NCBI RefSeq assembly: GCF_900115785.1
Contig: NZ_FOYS01000002.1
Coordinates: 434,001-498,000, forward strand
Direction: 5' to 3'
DNA: 64,000 nucleotides
Source of the DNA: Halogeometricum limi
GTDB taxonomy: Archaea; Halobacteriota; Halobacteria; Halobacteriales; Haloferacaceae
Shown here: one piece after another, positions 18,664 to 27,723 of the stretch
Position numbering within the stretch: position 1 is the first letter of the stretch
How the letters are laid out: every line of letters starts with the position of its first letter
Notes under the pieces: generated by a model
What the model was told of the DNA's origin: nothing
What the model saw: the letters and a program-made list of their open reading frames with translations, nothing else
Database searches by the model: none
Made by a program: the position numbers and the translations under genes

Positions 18664-19391
18664 GTGCCGAACTCCTCCGTCGTCTCCGGTTCCGTCCCCG
18701 CGTCGGCCTCCGCACCCTCTTCGGTCAGGACGCCGTCGACGAGGTTCACGACCCTGTCGGCGTACTGACGCAGTTGGTCGTCGTGGGTGACGGCGATGAC
18801 GGCCACGTCCTCTTCGGTCTTCAGTTCGGTGAACAGTTCGAGCACGTCGCGTCCGGTCTTCCTATCGAGGTTTCCGGTGGGTTCGTCCGCGAGGACGATT
18901 CGCGGTTCGTTGACGAGGGCGCGGGCGATGGCGACGCGCTGTTTCTGGCCGCCGGAGAGTTGGTCCGGGCGGTGGTCGAGTCTGTCGCCGAGGCCGACGC
19001 GTTCGAGCAGCCGGGTCGCGCGTTCGCGGGCCGTCGGGTCCGTCCCGAACAGCGTCGGCACCTCGACGTTCTCCGTCGCCGACAGCGTCGGGATGAGAAA
19101 GAAGTTCTGGAAGACGAAGCCGATGGCGCGCTTTCGCTGCGTCGTCATCTCCTCGTCGGTCAGGTCGGTCACGTCCCGGCCGTCCAGTCGGACGACGCCC
19201 TCGGAGGGGACGTCCAGGAGGCCGAGGACGTTCAGCATCGTGGACTTCCCGCTCCCGGACGGCCCCATGATGGCGACGAACTCGCCGGGTTCGGCCGCGA
19301 AGTTCACGTCCTTCAGGGCCTCCACCGTCTCGGTTCCGCTCTCGTAGCGCTTCCACACGCCTTCGAGTTCGATGATGGGCATCGTGGTCAC
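18660..19391 (-). CDS. LolD/MacB-type ABC transporter ATPase
   Basis: A 243-residue nucleotide-binding subunit that powers the downstream FtsX-type permease. Walker [10 protein letters not shown] (43-51), the signature LSGGQKQR, Walker [13 protein letters not shown] and the H-loop VTHD are all intact. The first codon is GTG at 19391, overlapping the previous stop as GTGA; an internal ATG at 19382 is the alternative start. Confidence 0.93.
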   Translation of the reverse strand: MTTMPIIELEGVWKRYESGTETVEALKDVNFAAEPGEFVAIMGPSGSGKSTMLNVLGLLDVPSEGVVRLDGRDVTDLTDEEMTTQRKRAIGFVFQNFFLIPTLSATENVEVPTLFGTDPTARERATRLLERVGLGDRLDHRPDQLSGGQKQRVAIARALVNEPRIVLADEPTGNLDRKTGRDVLELFTELKTEEDVAVIAVTHDDQLRQYADRVVNLVDGVLTEEGAEADAGTEPETTEEFGT

Positions 19392-20824
19392 CGCCGGAGG
19401 TAGGCGTAGCCGCCGACGCCCAGGACGAGGAGGACGGCGACCAGTCCGCCGACGAGAAGCGGCATCGACGGGAGGCCGCCACCGCTCTCGTCGGTCGGTT
19501 CGGCGTTCAGGTCACTCACGTCGACGTCGGTTCGAACGGTTCGCTCCCGTCCGTTCGCGAGGTACGTCACCTCGATGGGAACCGTCTCCGTCCCGGGCGC
19601 TACGTCCGCGTAGAGGTCGAACGAGGCGAAGTCGCTGGCGGGGATGCTCCCGACGAAGTACTCGGGGTTCGGCCGGGCGGGCGTCACCGACTCCGTCTCG
19701 ACGACGCGGACGACGACGCTCTCCACGTCGCCGAGTCCGACGTTGCTCGTACTCCCCGAGAGGTGGAGTCTGCCGTCCTCCATCTCGTAGTCGATGCCGG
19801 TGAGTTCGACCCGGCCGGGGTTCGCGGCGTACGCCACCTTTGACGTCGCCTCGCCGGACTGCCCGCCCGTTCGGTAGGTGACGCGGACGTTCAGCGGTCC
19901 GCTCTCCGCCTCGGAGACGTTGAGGCGGACGCTCCGCGTCTCGTCGGGCGCGACGTCGGCGGCGGGCCGTCGGACGAGAACCGTCCCCTCGCGGGAGAGT
20001 TCGACGACCGGGTCTTCGAGCGGTGCGTTCCCGAGGTTCGACACGTCGACGGTGACGGCCGGTTGCGCACCGCTTCCCACCGTCGTCTCCAGTTGTACGC
20101 TCTCGCGCAGTGGTTCGGCGTCGATGGCGGCGGTGTCGCGCACCGTTCGCGTGGTACCGGACTCGGAGGTGTACTGGAGTCGGGCCTCCAGTTCGGCGGC
20201 CTCCGTCTCCGGCGTCACGGCGAAGTTGAACACGCGGGACGTGCCGGGTTCGAGCGTCGCCAGAACGCGCGTCGCGTTCTTCACGCGCACGTCCGACCCG
20301 CCGAGCGAGACGCGGACGTTTCGCACGGCCGCGTCCTCGCCGTTCGCGGCCGTCACTTGGACCGTGTTCTCGGTGCCGACGACGGCGTCGCCGACGGAGA
20401 GTCCGACCTGCGGCCCGCCCTGCCGGACGGCGACGACGACGGGGTACTGCAGTTGGACGAGTTCGCCACCGGGGTTCCGGCCGACGACGTGGACGCGGAG
20501 TTCGCGGGTGCCCGGCGTGTCGAACGACGCCGTCAACGGGACGACGACGTTCGAACCGGGCGGGAGACTCCCGAGGTTCTCCACGCGAGCGACGTCGCTC
20601 GTCGACCCCTTGGGCCGGACGTAGACGTCGGTGATGCGGAAACTCCCGTCGCTGCTCTGACTGTTCTGAATCGTCGTCCGAAGCGTGAACCGTTCGCCGG
20701 GGACCGGTTGCTCGGGAGAGACGCTGACGTTCGAGATGTACGTCGTCGTCGCGGCGTCCGCGATGCCGATACCGGCGAGCACGGAGCACACCACGACGAC
20801 GGCGAGGGCGACCGAGCGTTTCAT
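19388..20824 (-). CDS. Surface-exposed CARDB/COG1361-like protein, membrane anchored
   Basis: A 478-residue secreted protein: signal peptide (MKRSVALAVVVVCSVLAGIGIADA), several tandem immunoglobulin-like CARDB modules with NLGN/SNVG-type turns and P-G-x-x-R/E strands, and a C-terminal helix (MPLLVGGLVAVLLVLGVGGYAYL) followed by Arg-Arg. It would sit on the outer face of the membrane. As first gene of an operon with an MacB-like ABC pair, it takes the place of the MacA adaptor of bacteria; this role is inference. The start at ATG 20824 is set by the signal peptide and the TATA-like box upstream. Confidence 0.8.
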   Translation of the reverse strand: MKRSVALAVVVVCSVLAGIGIADAATTTYISNVSVSPEQPVPGERFTLRTTIQNSQSSDGSFRITDVYVRPKGSTSDVARVENLGSLPPGSNVVVPLTASFDTPGTRELRVHVVGRNPGGELVQLQYPVVVAVRQGGPQVGLSVGDAVVGTENTVQVTAANGEDAAVRNVRVSLGGSDVRVKNATRVLATLEPGTSRVFNFAVTPETEAAELEARLQYTSESGTTRTVRDTAAIDAEPLRESVQLETTVGSGAQPAVTVDVSNLGNAPLEDPVVELSREGTVLVRRPAADVAPDETRSVRLNVSEAESGPLNVRVTYRTGGQSGEATSKVAYAANPGRVELTGIDYEMEDGRLHLSGSTSNVGLGDVESVVVRVVETESVTPARPNPEYFVGSIPASDFASFDLYADVAPGTETVPIEVTYLANGRERTVRTDVDVSDLNAEPTDESGGGLPSMPLLVGGLVAVLLVLGVGGYAYLRR

Positions 20825-20854
20825 GTAATCTGTTTCAAACGTTGGCCGCTCCGG

Positions 20855-20861
20855 GTAAAAA
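20855..20861 (-). promoter_or_regulatory. Candidate TATA box of the CARDB-ABC operon
   Basis: Minus-strand TTTTTAC, centred 34 nt before the ATG, predicting a leader of only a few bases. Confidence 0.4.
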
Positions 20862-20957
20862 GATGCCGCGCGAATCCCGCCGCAGTCTATCGGTGTCAAT
20901 ATCGTACTAACAGATACTTCCGAGGGCGAGACAGTACCGCACGCTGACGGGCGGAGG

Positions 20958-20965
20958 TTTTTATA
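20958..20965 (+). promoter_or_regulatory. Candidate TATA box of the Hel308-like gene
   Basis: TTTTTATA centred 28 nt before the ATG at 20990; leaderless spacing. It is divergent from the CARDB operon promoter about 100 nt away. Confidence 0.55.
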
Positions 20966-20989
20966 CGGGCACGGGACCAGAAGCGGACG

Positions 20990-22984
20990 ATGCACGTCCG
21001 GGACCTGCCGCTCCCCGGCCCGATACAGGAGCACTACGAGTCGAACGGCATCGAACAACTCTATCCCCCGCAGGCCGCCGCCGTCGAGGCGGGCGTCACG
21101 GAGGGCGGCCGCCTCGTCGCCGCCATCCCCACCGCGTCGGGGAAGACGTTCATCGCCGAACTCGCCATGCTGACGGCCGACGGACCCGCGCTCTACATCG
21201 TTCCGCTCCGCGCCCTCGCCCGAGAGAAGTACGAGACGTTCGCCGAACTCCCCGGCGTCAGCGTCGGCATCTCCACCGGCGACTTCGACGCGACGGACGA
21301 CGACCTGATGGACAACGACGTCGTCGTCGCCACCGCCGAGAAAGTCGACTCCGCGATTCGGAACGGAGCGTCGTGGGTCGAATCGCTCGCCTGCGTCGTC
21401 GTCGACGAGGTACACCTCCTCGGGTCGGACGGCCGCGGCCCGACGCTGGAGGTGACGCTGGCGACGCTTCAGCGACGCGCGCCGGGCCTCCAAATCGTCG
21501 CGCTCTCCGCGACGGTGGACAACCCCGGAGACATCGCCGACTGGTTGGACGCCGAACTGGTCGAGACGACGTGGCGGCCCGTCTCGCTCCGGACCGGCGT
21601 CTACGACGACGGACACGTGACGTTCGACGACGACTCCTCGCTCGGCGTCGACGCCGGAGACGCGGCCCCGGACGACGACGGGCCGACGGAGGCGACGGCC
21701 GCACTCGTCACCGACGCCGTGGCGAACGGGGGCCAGTGTCTCGCGTTCGTCCGGTCCCGGCGCGAGGCCGAATCGCTGGCGACCCGTCTCGCGCACGAGG
21801 GACTGGCCGACTGCCAGACGCTCGCCGACACCGTGACGCAGTTGGGGTCGACGGCGACGGGCGCGCGACTCGCGGACGCCGTTCGGTCCGGCGTCGCCTT
21901 CCACCACGCGGGCGTCCGAAGCGGTCACCGCGCCCTCGTCGAGAACGCCTTCCGCGACAAGAAACTGAAAGTCATCTGCGCGACGCCGACGCTCGCGGCC
22001 GGCGTCAACGTCCCCGCCCGTCGCGTCGTCGTCCGCGACCTGAAACGCTACACCGGCGAGGAGATGGCGTGGCTTCCCGTCCTCGAAGTCCACCAGATGT
22101 GCGGCCGCGCCGGCCGCCCGCACCTCGACCCCTACGGCGAGGCGGTCCTCCTGACCGACGAGGACGACGGTGCCGACGCGGCGGAGCTGTGGGACCGGTA
22201 CGTCACCGCCGGACCGGAGGCCGTCGAGTCGAAACTCGCCGCGCGCGACGCCCTCCGGACGCACGTCCTCTCCGTCGTCGCCTCCGGGTTCGCCGACTCT
22301 CGCGCGGGCGTCCTCGACTTACTGGACGCGACGTTCTTCGCGCACCAGTCGCCTGACGTGGACCTCTCGCGACTCGTGGACGGCGTCGTCGACGAACTCG
22401 CGGCGATGCAGATGCTGGAGGTGGACGGTGGGAACGACGACGTCGGTGGGAGCGGCGTCGCCGGTGGAAACGACGACGCCGGCACCGTCGGCGACGAAGT
22501 GGACAGACTCGCGGCGACGGAACTCGGCGGCGTCGTCTCCAGACAGTACGTCCGCCCGGAGACGGGGGCGCGACTGGTCCGGGGAATCGAGACGGCCGCG
22601 GCGATGGACGAGGCGAACGTCACCGACCTCACGGCCCTCGAAATCGTCTGCGGAACGCCCGACATGCAGGGAACGTACCTCGGCAACCGCGAACGCGCCG
22701 CGATGTACCGCTTCGCCACGAGTCACGCCGCGGAGTTCACGACGGGGATGAACGACGCCGAGGACTTCGAGGAGTGGTTGTGTACGGTCAAACTCGCGCG
22801 CATCTTCCGCGACTGGACGGCGGGCGAGACAATCGACGACATCGTGGAGAACTACCGCATCGGCCCCGGCGACTTAGAGGCCCGCATCGAACGCGTGGAA
22901 TGGTTGCTCGGCGCGGCGGACGCCATCACCGCCGTCGTCGACACCGACTTGTCGGTGTTCCGCGACGTTCGCGGGCGTCTCTGA
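20990..22984 (+). CDS. Hel308-like superfamily 2 DNA helicase, short form
   Basis: A 664-residue ATP-dependent helicase of the Hel308/Ski2-like group, which unwinds forked DNA at stalled replication. Motif I PTASGKTF (47-54), II DEVH (138-141), III SAT (172-174) and VI QMCGRAGRP (368-376) are intact, followed by winged-helix and ratchet regions (SSRQYV-like segment near 515; WLCTVKLARIFRDWTAGE near 600). It stops soon after VEWLLGAADA, where classical Hel308 continues into a C-terminal helix-hairpin-helix domain; that domain is absent. Residues about 479-502 are a Gly/Asp-rich insert with a doubled GGNDD unit. Leaderless promoter. Confidence 0.85.
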   Translation: MHVRDLPLPGPIQEHYESNGIEQLYPPQAAAVEAGVTEGGRLVAAIPTASGKTFIAELAMLTADGPALYIVPLRALAREKYETFAELPGVSVGISTGDFDATDDDLMDNDVVVATAEKVDSAIRNGASWVESLACVVVDEVHLLGSDGRGPTLEVTLATLQRRAPGLQIVALSATVDNPGDIADWLDAELVETTWRPVSLRTGVYDDGHVTFDDDSSLGVDAGDAAPDDDGPTEATAALVTDAVANGGQCLAFVRSRREAESLATRLAHEGLADCQTLADTVTQLGSTATGARLADAVRSGVAFHHAGVRSGHRALVENAFRDKKLKVICATPTLAAGVNVPARRVVVRDLKRYTGEEMAWLPVLEVHQMCGRAGRPHLDPYGEAVLLTDEDDGADAAELWDRYVTAGPEAVESKLAARDALRTHVLSVVASGFADSRAGVLDLLDATFFAHQSPDVDLSRLVDGVVDELAAMQMLEVDGGNDDVGGSGVAGGNDDAGTVGDEVDRLAATELGGVVSRQYVRPETGARLVRGIETAAAMDEANVTDLTALEIVCGTPDMQGTYLGNRERAAMYRFATSHAAEFTTGMNDAEDFEEWLCTVKLARIFRDWTAGETIDDIVENYRIGPGDLEARIERVEWLLGAADAITAVVDTDLSVFRDVRGRL

Positions 22985-23034
22985 GTCGGAATCGGACGCC
23001 CACGCGGCGTCGAGATGTCGCCGTCGCGCCCGTC

Positions 23035-23040
23035 TTTATG
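23035..23040 (+). promoter_or_regulatory. Candidate TATA box of rbcL
   Basis: TTTATG centred about 23-28 nt before the two possible start codons (23060, 23066); it fits a leaderless mRNA best if 23066 is used. Confidence 0.4.
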
Positions 23041-23059
23041 TTCCTTGCCCACGTACCGC

Positions 23060-24334
23060 ATGGGCATGGCTGGAATCACCTACGAGGACTTCCTCGACCT
23101 GTCGTACGAACCTGACGCGTCGGACCTCGTGTGTACGTTCCGCATCGCCCCCGCCGAGGGGATGAGCGCGGAGGCGGCCGCCTCCCGCGTCGCCTCGGAG
23201 TCCTCGAACGGGACGTGGGCGGCCCTCCCCACCGGCGCCGACTTCACGGACATGGGCGCGACGGCGTTCGCCATCGACGACGCCGACGCGGCGGGCGAGT
23301 CCGACGTCGGCGTCGCCTACCCCGCGGGCCTCTTCGAACCCGGGAACATGGCGCAGGTCCTCTCGTGCATCGCGGGCAACATCATGGGGATGAAAGCCGT
23401 CGACAGCATCCGTCTGGAAGACTGCGAGTGGCCCGAAGAACTCGTCACCTCCTTCGCGGGGCCGCAGTTCGGGTCGAGGGTTCGAGACGAGATATTCGGC
23501 CTCGAAGCGGACCGACCCATCCTCGCGACGGTTCCGAAACCGAAAGTCGGTCTCTCGACGAAGCGCCACGCCGAGGTCGGCTACGAGGCGTGGGTCGGCG
23601 GCGTCGACCTGTTGAAAGACGACGAGAACCTCACCGACCAGTCGTTCAACCCCTACCACGACCGACTCGTGGAGAGTCTCGCCCTCCGCGACGACGCCGA
23701 AGACGAGACGGGCGAGACGAAGTCCTACCTGATAAACGTCACCGCGGACACGAACACGATGCTCGAACGGGTCGACTTGGCGGCAGAAGAGGGCTGTGAG
23801 TACGTGATGGTCGACGTGATAACGACCGGGTGGGCCGCCGTGCAGACCGTCCGCGACCGGTGTGAGGACCACGGCATCGCCATCCACGCCCACCGCGCGA
23901 TGCACGCGGCGTTCGACCGCCTGCCGCACCACGGCGTCTCGATGCGCGTCCTCGCGCAGGTGTTGCGCCTCTGCGGCGTCGACCAACTCCACACCGGTAC
24001 AGCGGGCCTCGGGAAACTCGCCAACGAGGACACCGTCGGCATCAACGAGTGGATGCGCTCGGACCTGTACGGGTTGACGGACGTGCTCCCTGTCGCCTCC
24101 GGCGGCCTCCATCCCGGCCTCGTCCACGACCTGTTGGACGCGACGGGGACGAACGTCTGCGTGCAGGCGGGCGGCGGAATTCACGGCCACCCGGACGGAA
24201 CGCGGGCGGGCGCGGCGGCCCTCCGCGCGGCCGTCGACGGGTACGCCGCGGGAAAGAGTCTGGAGGAGTCCGCGGAAGCGAGTCCGGAACTCGCGGTGGC
24301 GGTTGAGAAGTGGGGCACGGAGACGCCGCGGTAG
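23060..24334 (+). CDS. rbcL: Type III RuBisCO large subunit
   Basis: Ribulose-1,5-bisphosphate carboxylase of the archaeal type III class: RuBP plus CO2 gives two 3-phosphoglycerate. About 424 residues. Catalytic residues are visible: VPKPKVGLS (Lys160 and 162), the carbamylated lysine K186 with Asp188 and Glu189 in DLLKDDEN, His in HAHRAMHAAF, HTGTAGLGKL, and the phosphate-binding ASGGLHPG and QAGGGIHGHPDG. There is no small subunit gene nearby, as expected for form III. The pathway partners lie just downstream on the opposite strand. Start is ATG 23060 or 23066. Confidence 0.95.
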   Translation: MGMAGITYEDFLDLSYEPDASDLVCTFRIAPAEGMSAEAAASRVASESSNGTWAALPTGADFTDMGATAFAIDDADAAGESDVGVAYPAGLFEPGNMAQVLSCIAGNIMGMKAVDSIRLEDCEWPEELVTSFAGPQFGSRVRDEIFGLEADRPILATVPKPKVGLSTKRHAEVGYEAWVGGVDLLKDDENLTDQSFNPYHDRLVESLALRDDAEDETGETKSYLINVTADTNTMLERVDLAAEEGCEYVMVDVITTGWAAVQTVRDRCEDHGIAIHAHRAMHAAFDRLPHHGVSMRVLAQVLRLCGVDQLHTGTAGLGKLANEDTVGINEWMRSDLYGLTDVLPVASGGLHPGLVHDLLDATGTNVCVQAGGGIHGHPDGTRAGAAALRAAVDGYAAGKSLEESAEASPELAVAVEKWGTETPR

Positions 24335-24339
24335 ACTTC

Positions 24340-24954
24340 CTACTCGGGGAACTCACCGCCCGACGGTCCGTCGCCGGCGTCCGACGCCCTCGCGTTCGTC
24401 TCGGCCTCGTTCTGATACCACGAGAGTGCGACGGCGACGACGACGGCACCGGAGGTGTTGATGCAGAGGTCGATGACCGTGTCGACGACGTAGAACTCGA
24501 AGGTCCACCCGTACCAGAACGTCTTAAAGACGAACTCGTACACCTCGAACCCCGCGCCGATGGCGAGGACGCCCGGAATCAGCCACCACGGCGACCGGGC
24601 GGCGTCGCCGGGTCGACGGTACGACATCGCGAGGACGGCGGCGACGCCGAGGCCGCCCATCGAGTGCGTCAGGAGGTCCCACCACGGGTACTGCGTGTAG
24701 ATACGGTACCGAAGGCCGCCGAAGTGGAGGGCCGTGACGCCGACTGACCACAGGGCGACGGCGACCCACGCGAGGGTCACGCGGTCACCGCGCGGCAGGT
24801 CACGCCGGAGGCGGACGAGGAACGTGTACGGCCACGTCCAGACGCGGCCCGGGAACCCCGGTGCCGACGCCGCGACGTACGTCGCGAGGACGGTGAGGAG
24901 GAGAGACCCGACGCCGACGACGAGTCTCGGGGAGGTGTGCGGGAGCGAAGACAT
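24340..24954 (-). CDS. Polytopic membrane protein, YjdF/DUF2238-like
   Basis: A 204-residue protein with five or six helices. It contains YPWWDLLTHSMGGLGVAAVLAMS and GAGFEVYEFVFKTFW, a pattern of Asp/His and Glu in helices like that of YjdF (DUF2238) proteins, whose function is unknown. The C-terminal tail is acidic. The start at ATG 24954 is favoured by a TATA-like ATTAAAT at 24979-24985 that predicts a leaderless message; a GTG at 24975 is an alternative. It ends 5 nt from the convergent rbcL stop. It may not belong to the RuBisCO pathway. Confidence 0.65.
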   Translation of the reverse strand: MSSLPHTSPRLVVGVGSLLLTVLATYVAASAPGFPGRVWTWPYTFLVRLRRDLPRGDRVTLAWVAVALWSVGVTALHFGGLRYRIYTQYPWWDLLTHSMGGLGVAAVLAMSYRRPGDAARSPWWLIPGVLAIGAGFEVYEFVFKTFWYGWTFEFYVVDTVIDLCINTSGAVVVAVALSWYQNEAETNARASDAGDGPSGGEFPE

Positions 24955-24993
24955 CTCATCGAAGAGGAATCTCACGCCATTAAATCTCTTGTG

Positions 24994-25956
24994 TTACTTC
25001 TCCACCCACGGTTCCGCCGTCGCCTCGCCGAACAGTTCGCGCATCAGGACGACGATGCTCTCGGGCGGGTACTGGCCGCGTTCGGTCACGATTGCGTCGA
25101 CGTACCGCGGGGGAGTCACGTCGAACGCCGGGTTCGCCACGCGCACGTCGCCCAGCGTCGCCGCCGTCTCCGGGTCTATCACCTCGCTCTCCTCGCGCAT
25201 CTCGATGTCGACGGTGTGGCCCGTGAGCGTGCCGGGGTGGAGTTTGATGGTCTGGGCGGCGCAGACGACGGGCGTCCCCCTGTCGCGGGCGTTGACGGCG
25301 AGTCCGCTGGTTCCGATTTTGTTTATCACCGACCCGTCGGCGGCGATGCTGTCCGCGCCGACGAGGACGTGGTCCACGTCGTTCAGGTAGCGACGCGCCG
25401 CCGAGTCCACGACGAGCGTCACGTCCACGCCCAACGCGGCGAGTTCGCGGGCGGTGATGTGCCCCTGCATCCGCGGCCGCGTCTCCTTGACGACGGCCGA
25501 GAGCGACTTTCCCTGCGCGACGGCCGCCTCCACGCAGGCGAGGACGTCCGTCGAGTGGCAGTGCGTCATCACGGTGTCGCCGTCGCGGAGGCGGTTCGCG
25601 CCGACGCGTCCGAGGTCGGTCTGGGCGTGTTCGAGGCGTTCGCAGAACTCGGTGGCGCGCCTGACCGCGGCGTCGCGGACGGCCTCTACCGTCTCGCCGT
25701 CGAGGTCGAAGAGGACGTAGCGGAGGGCGTTCGGGAGGCTCACGGCCGTCGGGCGGGTGTCGTCGAGCGTTCGGGCGGCCGCGCGGAGTTCCGCGCGAAG
25801 GTCCGCGGCGGTCGTCGCGTCGCTCTGCTCCGCTTGCGCGCGGAGGGCCGCCGCCGCCGCGTCCGCGATGGTCGCCGCGCCGCGAACCTCCATCGACCCG
25901 ATGGCGTCCGCGGTTCGGCGCACCTCGCTCACGACGCGCGAGTCGGGGTCGTCCAT
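24994..25956 (-). CDS. Ribose-1,5-bisphosphate isomerase
   Basis: Converts ribose 1,5-bisphosphate, made by AMP phosphorylase, to ribulose 1,5-bisphosphate for RuBisCO. About 320 residues, of the eIF2B-alpha-like family. Family landmarks are VRGAAT near the N-terminus, THCHST with the catalytic Cys123, ETRPRMQG, and GADSIAADGSVINKIGT with Asp192, the expected acid/base. The regulatory eIF2B subunits lack this Cys/Asp pair, so an enzyme is more likely. The start is ATG 25956. It follows deoA with 66 nt between them on the same strand, so they probably share a transcript. Confidence 0.92.
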   Translation of the reverse strand: MDDPDSRVVSEVRRTADAIGSMEVRGAATIADAAAAALRAQAEQSDATTAADLRAELRAAARTLDDTRPTAVSLPNALRYVLFDLDGETVEAVRDAAVRRATEFCERLEHAQTDLGRVGANRLRDGDTVMTHCHSTDVLACVEAAVAQGKSLSAVVKETRPRMQGHITARELAALGVDVTLVVDSAARRYLNDVDHVLVGADSIAADGSVINKIGTSGLAVNARDRGTPVVCAAQTIKLHPGTLTGHTVDIEMREESEVIDPETAATLGDVRVANPAFDVTPPRYVDAIVTERGQYPPESIVVLMRELFGEATAEPWVEK

Positions 25957-26022
25957 GTGTCTCGGTAGCACTCCGAACGACAAAAGGCTCTGCCGCGGCG
26001 TCGTCGCCCGCGAACGCTCGGC

Positions 26023-27501
26023 TCAGAGTCGCTCTATCAGCGTCTCGTCCGGCGCGCGGATGCGGACGGCCTCGACGCGTTCGGCGACGGTGACCGCCTC
26101 GTCGAGACGCCCTTCCGCCTCGGCGTAGACGGTGTAGAGGGGGTCGCCGCGGCCGACGGCGTCGCCGACGCGGTGGTGGAGTTCGAGTCCCGCCCCCGTC
26201 GCCCGCGGGGCCCCGGCCCGCCGAGCCACGTCGTTGACGAGTCCGTTGTCGACGTGGGTGACGACGCCGTCGTCCCGCGCCGTCACCGTTCGCTCGAACC
26301 GACCGGGGACGAGGTCCGAGAGCGACACCTCCGGGTCGCCGCCCTGTGCCGCGACGATAGCGCGGAAGCGGTCGAGCGCCTCCCCGGACTCCAGTATCGC
26401 TGCGGCGTCCGCCGTCACGTCACAGCAGTCCAACAGAACCTGCGCGAGACGGACGCTCTTGCGGCGGAGGTCACCCGGTCCGCTCCCGGAGAGCACTGAG
26501 AGCACGTCTCTGGCCTCTAAGACGGGGCCGACGCCGCGGCCGATGGGTGCGCTCCCGTCGGTGACGACGCAGTCGAGCGTCATCCCGAGGTGTTCGCCGA
26601 CGCGGCGGAAGTCGGACGCGAGTTCGCGCGCGTCGTTCAGGTTCGTCACCTTCGCGCCCTCGCCGCACGGGATGTCCACGAGGACGTGCGTCGACCCGGC
26701 GCTTCGCTTCTTCGAGAGGACGGACGCGACGAGTTGTCCGTGCGGGTCCAGTGAGAGGGGCGTCTCCGCGCGGATTATCTTGTCGTCGACGGGCGAGAGG
26801 TTGACCGCGCCGCCCCACGCGAGACACCCGCCCGTCGCGGCGACGGTGGCGCGAATCTCGTCGGCAGAGAGGGCGACGGGACAGAACACCTCCATCGTGT
26901 CGGCGGTCCCCGCGGCGGAGGTGACGGCTCTGGAGGACGTCTTCGGGATGGTGACGCCCGCCGCGGCGACGATAGAGACGAGAATCGGCGTGACGCGGTT
27001 GCCGCCGACGCCGCCGATGGAGTGTTTGTCCGCGACCACCTCGTCGTCCCACGTCAACGTCTCTCCGACCGCCGCCATCGACTCCGCGAGGTGCATCGTC
27101 TCCGAGAGCGACGCGCCGTTGAGGTACATCGCGCAGACGTACGCCCCGAGTTCCACGTCCGACAGTCGGTCCTCGCGTACGTCGCGGACGATACGGTCGA
27201 GTTCCTCGGCGTCGAGTTCGTCGTCGTCTAACTTCTTGCGGATGAACTCCACCGACGCGGGGCGCGGGGCGGGCGTCACCTCCACCGACCCCTCGACGTG
27301 TCCGAGTCGGCGCGTGACCGCCAACTCGCCGGGGGCGACGAGTTCGTCGCTCAACTCGACGATACCGACCACCGTGCCCGAGTCCGTCTCGATGTGGACG
27401 CGGTCCAGCGGATGGACGCCGAGCGTCGCCGCGTCCGTGCCGTTCAGGAGGACGGTCGGCGAGCGGGTTCCGATGTCGATATCGACGGCGGCGAGGCGCA
27501 T
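26023..27501 (-). CDS. deoA: AMP phosphorylase
   Basis: Phosphorolysis of AMP (also CMP, UMP) to the base and ribose 1,5-bisphosphate. 492 residues, longer than bacterial thymidine phosphorylase because of an archaeal N-terminal domain (1-80) of beta strands. The core holds VADKHSIGGVGGNRVTPI (157-174) for phosphate and ribose binding and KTSSRAVTSAAGTADTME. First enzyme of the nucleotide-salvage route to RuBisCO; all three enzymes are in this window. A TATA-like element at 27525-27531 predicts a leaderless transcript. Confidence 0.94.
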   Translation of the reverse strand: MRLAAVDIDIGTRSPTVLLNGTDAATLGVHPLDRVHIETDSGTVVGIVELSDELVAPGELAVTRRLGHVEGSVEVTPAPRPASVEFIRKKLDDDELDAEELDRIVRDVREDRLSDVELGAYVCAMYLNGASLSETMHLAESMAAVGETLTWDDEVVADKHSIGGVGGNRVTPILVSIVAAAGVTIPKTSSRAVTSAAGTADTMEVFCPVALSADEIRATVAATGGCLAWGGAVNLSPVDDKIIRAETPLSLDPHGQLVASVLSKKRSAGSTHVLVDIPCGEGAKVTNLNDARELASDFRRVGEHLGMTLDCVVTDGSAPIGRGVGPVLEARDVLSVLSGSGPGDLRRKSVRLAQVLLDCCDVTADAAAILESGEALDRFRAIVAAQGGDPEVSLSDLVPGRFERTVTARDDGVVTHVDNGLVNDVARRAGAPRATGAGLELHHRVGDAVGRGDPLYTVYAEAEGRLDEAVTVAERVEAVRIRAPDETLIERL

Positions 27502-27524
27502 GCGAGAGCTACGACGCCGAACGA

Positions 27525-27531
27525 GATATAG
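27525..27531 (-). promoter_or_regulatory. Candidate TATA box of deoA-isomerase operon
   Basis: Minus-strand CTATATC centred 27 nt before the deoA ATG; leaderless spacing. Confidence 0.5.
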
Positions 27532-27680
27532 TGACGGCTACGGGTCATCACGCACGCGACCGCACGCCGTCGTACGGCCGATTGCGCGGACGGCCGAAGA
27601 CAGTGCGACGAGTCAGCGCGAGGCACGCGCGACGACGGCCGCGTCTCTCGTTTCTCCGGATTCGAGAACCAGCGTCCGAG

Positions 27681-27687
27681 TATATGG
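27681..27687 (+). promoter_or_regulatory. Candidate TATA box of the DoxX gene
   Basis: TATATGG, followed about 26 nt later by the predicted transcript start and then by a Shine-Dalgarno-like AGGTGA at 27713-27718, 5 nt before the ATG. This is one of the few genes here with a clear ribosome site. The rest of the 222-nt gap from 27502 shows no gene. Confidence 0.4.
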
Positions 27688-27723
27688 AACCTGTCGACGT
27701 CTCTTTAACTGTAGGTGAGAAAC

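Noticed and set aside
20824-22264. N-terminal extension of the CARDB protein to 22264
   Set aside because: The extended part is antisense to the Hel308-like gene. A signal peptide and TATA-like box define the start at 20824.
22424-22495. Possible tandem repeat expansion inside the helicase gene
   Set aside because: The GGNDD unit occurs only twice with differing bases between; too little to call a repeat element.
22984-23059. Frameshift that might restore the missing Hel308 C-terminal domain
   Set aside because: Only 75 nt lie before rbcL and no frame there encodes helix-hairpin-helix sequence, so the short form is real.
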